Source: Crotophaga sulcirostris
Lineage: Eukaryota > Chordata > Aves > Cuculiformes > Crotophagidae
NCBI GenBank assembly: GCA_013397455.1
Contig: VYZB01000272.1
Span: 1,137,680 to 1,201,679, forward strand
Direction: 5' to 3'
DNA: 64,000 bases
The notes beneath the pieces are model-generated. The model was not told where the DNA came from and ran no database searches. It saw only the letters and a program-made list of their open reading frames with translations. Positions within the stretch are counted from its first letter, which is position 1; each line of letters begins with the position of its first letter. Below are positions 60,771 to 64,000 of the stretch, piece by piece. The position numbers were made by a program, and so were the translations under genes.

Positions 60771-61744
60771 GGTGTCTCAAAAGTTAGGGATCTCGATATT
60801 TATTCCTGCAAGATATTTATCTTCATGCAGCAGAGGGTGTATAAGGAACCACGGAAATGCAGCACAGAGGGGTTTCTGCAACACCACCATTCAGATAGAC
60901 CTGATCTCCAAAGGTAACTTGATACCTATAGCTGTGGCTCCTTCATGCTCACAGCAGAAGCACCTGTTTTCTGATACATGTTTGAAGGAAGACAGGCAAT
61001 GATTTTTCTTTTCTGAGCAGGAGTACTCTTTTCAAGGAGTATCTGGCAACCGGGTCTGTGTTCCTGCACAGATCTATGGAGTTGTCCTGTAGCATCAGGA
61101 AGCTATAAAGCATTTATCAGAGCAGTAAAGCTCTTCCCCAAAAATCTTCTTTGTATTCTCAGCTCTGCCTTACTAAACGTGTTCACAATGTAGCTGTAAA
61201 TAAAGGTGAGACTTTCCAGGAATCAACACAAGGGGCCTGGAAAGGTTATAGAGCAATTATCACTCAGAAAGTTCAAGCCTGAAACCATATTAAAAGACTC
61301 CCTGTATTTATTTTAGGCGGTTTATGTGGCATTGTTCTAATTCTTTATGGGTGCAGATGCCACTGATTACAATCAGAGGAGCCTCAAGCAGGACAAACAT
61401 GCCAGCCTTGATCACACAGGGTTTCCATATAACCCACTGCTTCCCCTACGCTCTGGACAAGGGTGAACACTTCCAAGGAAGGAGGCAAGAACTTCATAAA
61501 AGAGCAATTATAGAATAACCTGTGCCCTGGAGAACATTGCTTCTAGCTTTGTCAAACATGACTTGGCTTGTGCCCTGAAATGTATTTATTTACTTCCCCT
61601 TTATACAAATATTTCTACTTAATGCAACTTATTATCTTCATAAAAGTTTATTAAAATGCTTGGCTTTTATGGCAAGAAGTCACTCGGACCAATTACAGAC
61701 CCAAGAGAGGCCAGAAAGACAATGTCTGCCCTTTGGGGTTATCA
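60771..61744. other. Unassigned stretch
   Basis: AT-rich single-copy sequence. No gene was recognised. Confidence 0.4.
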
Positions 61745-62490
61745 CAGGCACCACTAAAAATCCCATGCATAGCTACAGACTAGGGGCAGAGTGGCTGGAG
61801 AGCAGTCAGGCAGAAAGGGACCTGGGAGTGCTGGTTGACAGGAAGCTCAACATGAGCCAGTAGTGTGCCCAGGTGGTCAAGAAGGCCAGTGGCATCCTGG
61901 CCTGGATCAGGAATAGTGTAGCAAGCAGGATCAGAGAAGTTATCGTCCCCCTGTACTCGGCACTGGTCAGGTCGCACCTTGAATACTGTTTACAGTTCTG
62001 GGCCCTTCAGTTTGAGAAAGACACTGGAGTGTGTCCATAGGAGAGCAACAAAGATGGTGAAGGGGCTGGAGCACAAGCCCTACGAGGAGCGACTGAGGGA
62101 GCTGGGGCTGTTTAGTCTGAAAAAGAGGAGTCTCAGTGGAGACCTTATTGCTCTCTACAACTACCTAAAAGGAGGTTGGAGTCAAGCAGGGGTTGGTCTC
62201 TTCTCTCAGGTTACCAGTGACAGAACTAGAGGGCATAGACTCAAGCTTCGTCAGGGAAAGTTTAGACTTGATGTTAGGAAAAAGTTCTTCCCTGAAAGGG
62301 TGAAGGGCCCTTGGAATGCGCTGCCCAGGGAGGTGGTGGAGTCGCTGACCCTGAAGGTGTTTAAGGGAAGACTGGATGAGGGACTGAGTGCCATGGTTTA
62401 GATGATGGGTTGGTGTTAGTGTTGGGTTATAGGCTGGACTTGATGATCTCAGAGGTCCTTTCCAACCTTGTGATACTGTGAAACTGTGGG
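61745..62490 (+). repeat. CR1 LINE fragment, group B, nearly intact 3' part
   Basis: From the '[20 protein letters not shown]' segment to 'ttgtgatactgtgaaactg'. The ORF is broken once near 61861 and by a frame change near 62020, then open to 'EGLSAMV'. A good template for judging the gap at 21110-21537. Confidence 0.93.
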
Positions 62491-62849
62491 ATCCCAGAGT
62501 GAGAAACAGCATCCACTAAAGAGTGAGAAGCACAGATCTGGCTGTGGCTCCAGCAGATCCCTCTTGCAGGATTCCTGTCTGTAAGCACCAACTTGCTTTA
62601 CACAGCTCAGAGCACGAAACCACAGCAGAAGGTCCTGTTGGGCAGCCTAGTAGAGGAATATGGCTCCCTCCCTGCTTGCAAAGCAACCTGCAAGCTCAGA
62701 TGTTTGCTCATCAGGGTCTCATGGTCCCCTTTTCCCTCACCACTCCAACTCACTGCCTTTGCTGCTGGCATCTCCAGCCTTGAAGCATCACTCCCAGCAC
62801 AAGCTGCAGCTGGGATACCGAGATGACGGAAGGAGCGGGAGATCGGTAT
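62491..62849. other. Unassigned stretch
   Basis: Single-copy sequence. Nothing was recognised. Confidence 0.4.
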
Positions 62850-63180
62850 CACAGAATCATAGACTTTCCCAAGTTGGAAGGGACACAAAATCATCGAGTC
62901 CAACTCCTGTTCCTACATAGGACACTCCCAACATTCACACCATGTGGCTGAGGGTATTGTCCAGATGCTTCTTGAATACTGGCAGACTGGGTGCCATGAC
63001 TGCTTCCTTGGGGAGCTGTTCCAGTGCTCCACCATCCGTTGGGTGAAGAATCTCTTCCTGATATCCAACCTAACCCTCTCCTGGCCCATCTTCCTGCCTT
63101 TCACTCAGGTCCTATCACAGGTCAGCAGAGAGAAGAGATCAGCACCTGTTTCTCCTCCTTCCCTTGTGAGAAGGTAGCAA
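62850..63180 (-). repeat. CR1 LINE fragment, group C
   Basis: 3' end at left ('tatcacagaatcatagac'), UTR with 'accatgtggctgagggta', ORF to about 63180. Confidence 0.88.
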
Positions 63181-63891
63181 ACAGCCATGACATCATTGTG
63201 CACCATAACTAGACAACAAAGTTGTTGCACTGGCAAAGGCTCTGGCACGAGCCCCAAGCCCGGGGTAGTTTGCAGCACTGACTTTCTGCTCTCCCTGCAG
63301 CCCCACAGCGAGGTATCAGTACTACAGATGCTGCTCCAGGCACACACAGACCCAAACCTCATTCCCAGTCGGTGCAGTGGCGACCTGCAGCACCACGGCA
63401 CTGCCCCGCCACCCTTATTCAGCTGGGCTGCACCTTACCCCAGTGACTAACTCACTTTTTCCTGTTTTTCCTTCAATTCAGTCAAATTGTTAAGCTGTGC
63501 CCAGAGCCCTCCCAGCTCCGGCTGCGATCGGGAAACCTGAAACAACTTCTTAATCATAAGCAATTGCAGCTGATCCAGCACCACCTGCCATGGGCCACAC
63601 CAGAAACAAGCACTCCTTCTTGTGGCTCCACTTCTGGTTCAGTTTGTTCAATCAAAATAAATTTAAAAAAACAAGCACAAGGGGTTTTAAGATCCATCTT
63701 CATTCTCATTGGACTATTTAAGGCATGGCCCTAAAAATCATCCTTTGAAGGAGTGGAAATCCACATACAGCAGCATTTCAGTAGCAAGGGTGTCTCCATG
63801 CTATGAAGCTGAGAAAGCTTTCCCTGCAAAAGATTCCCCAGCCTGTAGAACCTTCCAGCTATTGAAACTCCAGGCCATTTTACCTGCAGGG
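63181..63891. other. Unassigned stretch
   Basis: Single-copy sequence. No gene was recognised. Confidence 0.4.
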
Positions 63892-64000
63892 CAAGGGAGA
63901 GGATTCTCACCCACTGCTCCGCTCTGCTGAGACCCCACCTGGAGTCCTGCATCCAGTTCTAGAGTCCTCAGCACAGGAAGGACATGGAGCTGTTGGAGCA
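63892..64000 (+). repeat. CR1 LINE fragment, group A, cut by window end
   Basis: 'gagaggattctcacccactg' to 'tggagctgttggagca' is the ORF segment seen at 2270-2370. The 3' part lies to the right of the window. Confidence 0.88.

Overview
The window is avian nuclear DNA. The evidence is the very large number of CR1 LINE fragments, an ERVL-like LTR of the bird type, spliced vertebrate exons with GT..AG borders, and no bacterial gene organisation. By my estimate about 55 CR1 pieces cover roughly 22 kb, or about a third of the known bases. That is far above the chicken level and fits the CR1-rich bird lineages (woodpeckers and relatives, hornbills/hoopoes); the lineage is an inference from repeat load only.

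For the repeats I use four descriptive CR1 groups, named by their 3' ends. Group A ends in ATTCTATG-type octamers after 'gaggtcccttccaaccc' and carries a small hairpin around 'cccatggcaggg'. Group B ends in ACTGTGAT octamers after 'gatgggttggtgttag' and keeps the most open reading frame. Group C carries 'gccaaggccctcagcccc' and 'ttgtcctgtgca'. Group D ends in 'ggtcttttccaacc' plus ATTCTATGA. These are my labels, not database subfamilies. Strand is the LINE sense strand. The long open frames inside these copies are the C-terminal end of the CR1 reverse-transcriptase ORF, not host genes.

Host coding sequence is sparse and belongs to one small family, the Asef/collybistin Rho guanine-nucleotide exchange factors (ARHGEF4, SPATA13, ARHGEF9). 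On the plus strand, 5044-5276 is a clean 233-bp exon of the DH (RhoGEF) domain that reads as ARHGEF9 (collybistin). On the minus strand, three exons with mutually compatible phases form the start of a long N-terminal isoform of an Asef-family gene: a giant exon at 44160-46731 (about 850 codons, with internal tandem repeats), one at 33172-33319 whose 'QSTPMGLDQVG' segment aligns with 'QSTPIGLDRVG' of SPATA13, and one at 29222-29331. The two halves lie on opposite strands. Either one gene has been broken by an inversion (real or in the assembly), or two family members sit tail to tail. This is the main puzzle of the window.

Layout: 1-9.5 kb holds the ARHGEF9 exon and CR1s. From 9.5 to 29 kb it is repeat-rich presumed intron, with a 428-base assembly gap at 21110-21537 that falls inside a single CR1. 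From 29 to 47 kb lies the minus-strand gene, with a solo LTR (43673-44124) only 34 bp from the giant exon's splice-donor dinucleotide. From 47 to 64 kb it is again repeat-rich, including a decayed ERVL-type pol fragment split by a CR1 (50450-51330). I found no tRNA, rRNA, CRISPR or bacterial operon features.
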